Source: CBDVBZ01 sp965372355 (GTDB taxonomy: Bacteria > Krumholzibacteriota > Krumholzibacteriia > WVZY01). From it: a stretch of DNA of 14,627 nt. Position 1 is the first letter of the stretch; every line of letters starts with the position of its first letter. The notes below the pieces were generated by a model. It made no database searches. It worked only from the letters and a program-made list of their open reading frames with translations, and was not told the origin of the DNA. The stretch spans positions 1 to 14,627 of the forward strand of contig CBDVBZ010000093.1 in NCBI GenBank assembly GCA_965372355.1, written 5' to 3'. The position numbers and the translations under genes are program-made. Below are positions 13,701 to 14,627 of this stretch, piece after piece.

Positions 13701-14627
13701 CAGGGCGTCCTCGACGGCGGGTAGAATGTCACGCAGGATCTTTTCGCCATTGGAATCCTCGACGAGCGCCGCGAGTATGTAGCGTCGTCCGTCGTCTCCC
13801 CACACGAGTACCGAATCGCCATGCCAGTTGCGCCACGTGCCGGACTTCCGGTAAACCGACGCCTCCGTTCCCAACTCGGCCAGCGCGCGGCAGAACTTGT
13901 GTTGAATCCCCGGGCAGGAAAGGGCGTCGAGCATCCTCGCCGATCGCTCGCGGCTGACCAGTCTGCCCGTGGCGAGCAGAAAATAAAATCGGCACACCTG
14001 ATCGACCGTCGCCGCGTGCGAGTAACCCGCGACGGGGTCGGGATAACGAGGCCCCGAGGAGTGATAGCGTTTGCCGAGCCAAATGCCACCGCCACGCGAC
14101 TCGTCGTAGAAGCGATAGCGCGGGTTGGTCACGGTGGCCCGTATCGCCTTCAGACCGACGGTGTCGATCACGCGTGTCGCCGCGCGGTTGCTGGAGACTC
14201 GGATCATATCGACCAGATCGCGATTGAGTTCGGGTGTCTCCGCGAGCATGCCGCCGTCGAGCATTTCGTGTGCCGTCAGCAGCGCCGCGATCTTGGGGAG
14301 GCTTGCGGCGTAAAACATCACGTCCCCGTTTATCGCGGCAAATCGGATGTTGTCGAGGTCACAAAGATCGACGACCCCCACGGCCAGCCGACCCTCCTCG
14401 ATCAGGTGATGCCAGGCATCGTTGCCGCGCAACCGGTTGTCGAGCCGCTCCTGCAGAGTGTTATCAGCGAGTCGGTCTAGCGGAGTCCATCGATGCTCGG
14501 GGAGCGATAGGGGCAGCGCGACCGGCACGGCAGCGGCAGGCACCGGCTGCGAGGCCGTGTAACCTATTCTTTTGAAGTCGGTTGGCGTTAGAAACTGAAA
14601 CGCCACCGACAGTATCACAAGCCACGA
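13617..14627 (-). CDS. Second class A beta-lactamase-like serine hydrolase (5' end beyond the window)
   Basis: The reading frame is open to the window edge; the first possible internal start is GTG at 14618, giving 333 residues. Numbered from there, the triad is S106-L-P-K109 (YAASLPKIAALL), S142-S-N144 (VSSNRAATRVID) and K258-S-G260 (YRKSGTW). The strand ILAALVED (281-288) and a final helix follow, as in class A enzymes. The hydrophobic N-terminus (WLVILSVAFQFL) looks like the core of a signal or anchor whose beginning lies outside, so the protein is probably exported. It faces the other hydrolase convergently. Its last 27 or so codons overlap that gene's 3' end by 84 bases, encoding a tail (DPVDVGGERLVFDGR) beyond the usual fold. 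It may be a true lactamase, a D-Ala-D-Ala amidase or a related hydrolase; motifs alone do not decide. Confidence 0.87.
   Translation of the reverse strand, partial: SWLVILSVAFQFLTPTDFKRIGYTASQPVPAAAVPVALPLSLPEHRWTPLDRLADNTLQERLDNRLRGNDAWHHLIEEGRLAVGVVDLCDLDNIRFAAINGDVMFYAASLPKIAALLTAHEMLDGGMLAETPELNRDLVDMIRVSSNRAATRVIDTVGLKAIRATVTNPRYRFYDESRGGGIWLGKRYHSSGPRYPDPVAGYSHAATVDQVCRFYFLLATGRLVSRERSARMLDALSCPGIQHKFCRALAELGTEASVYRKSGTWRNWHGDSVLVWGDDGRRYILAALVEDSNGEKILRDILPAVEDALSIAPGNDPVDVGGERLVFDGRVDSKDI

Overview
This is a bacterial chromosome segment with GC-rich coding sequence and promoters that read as ordinary sigma-70 types: TTGACA/TATTAT, TTGACT/TATGAT and TTGCGA/TATAAT, with 17-18 base spacers. 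It carries Gram-negative-style Sec signal peptides. One secreted protein ends in two dockerin/EF-hand-like calcium loops, and a CHRD protein ends in a short TTWGAIKSLYE tail. That style is familiar from uncultured lineages such as Eisenbacteria, Krumholzibacteriota, Latescibacterota and Planctomycetes. The taxonomic guess is an inference from protein style and is weak.

Layout. 1-258 (minus) is the N-terminus of a Ser/Thr protein kinase cut by the window edge, with a clear promoter. 604-1245 (minus) is a secreted dockerin-like protein. It is divergent from 1465-1947 (plus), a secreted CHRD-domain protein, and both have good promoters in the shared intergenic region. 1948-2344 holds a tRNA-like element (a clean tRNA-Lys(UUU)-type 3' half with a disordered 5' half) and two stem-loops in front of a DEAD-box RNA helicase (2345-3607). 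A SAM-dependent methyltransferase overlaps the helicase end. It has no canonical start codon where one would be expected.

4606-6945 (minus) is a compact three-gene nonulosonic-acid cassette: an SpsF-type cytidylyltransferase, a NeuB-family synthase and a KdsC-like HAD phosphatase. Order and spacing suggest one operon. The enzyme set matches synthesis, dephosphorylation and CMP activation of a sialic-acid/KDN-like sugar; the sugar itself cannot be read from this window. 6946-7519 has no convincing gene but does have a strong promoter, a 7-codon mini-ORF and a strong Shine-Dalgarno site, leading into a DUF2207 membrane protein (7520-9349).

The most unusual part is 9488-14627. A 979-residue protein has a Sec signal, a helical N-terminal region of unknown function, a PEP-utiliser swivelling phosphohistidine domain and a C-terminal PPDK/PEP-synthase-type ATP-grasp domain. 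It is followed 16 bases later by an exported class A beta-lactamase-like serine hydrolase (TTG start). A second beta-lactamase-like hydrolase lies convergent and overlaps the first by 84 bases. An exported dikinase-like enzyme with penicillin-recognising-fold hydrolases suggests an envelope-modifying module that I cannot match to a described system. No insertion sequences, integrases or CRISPR arrays were seen.
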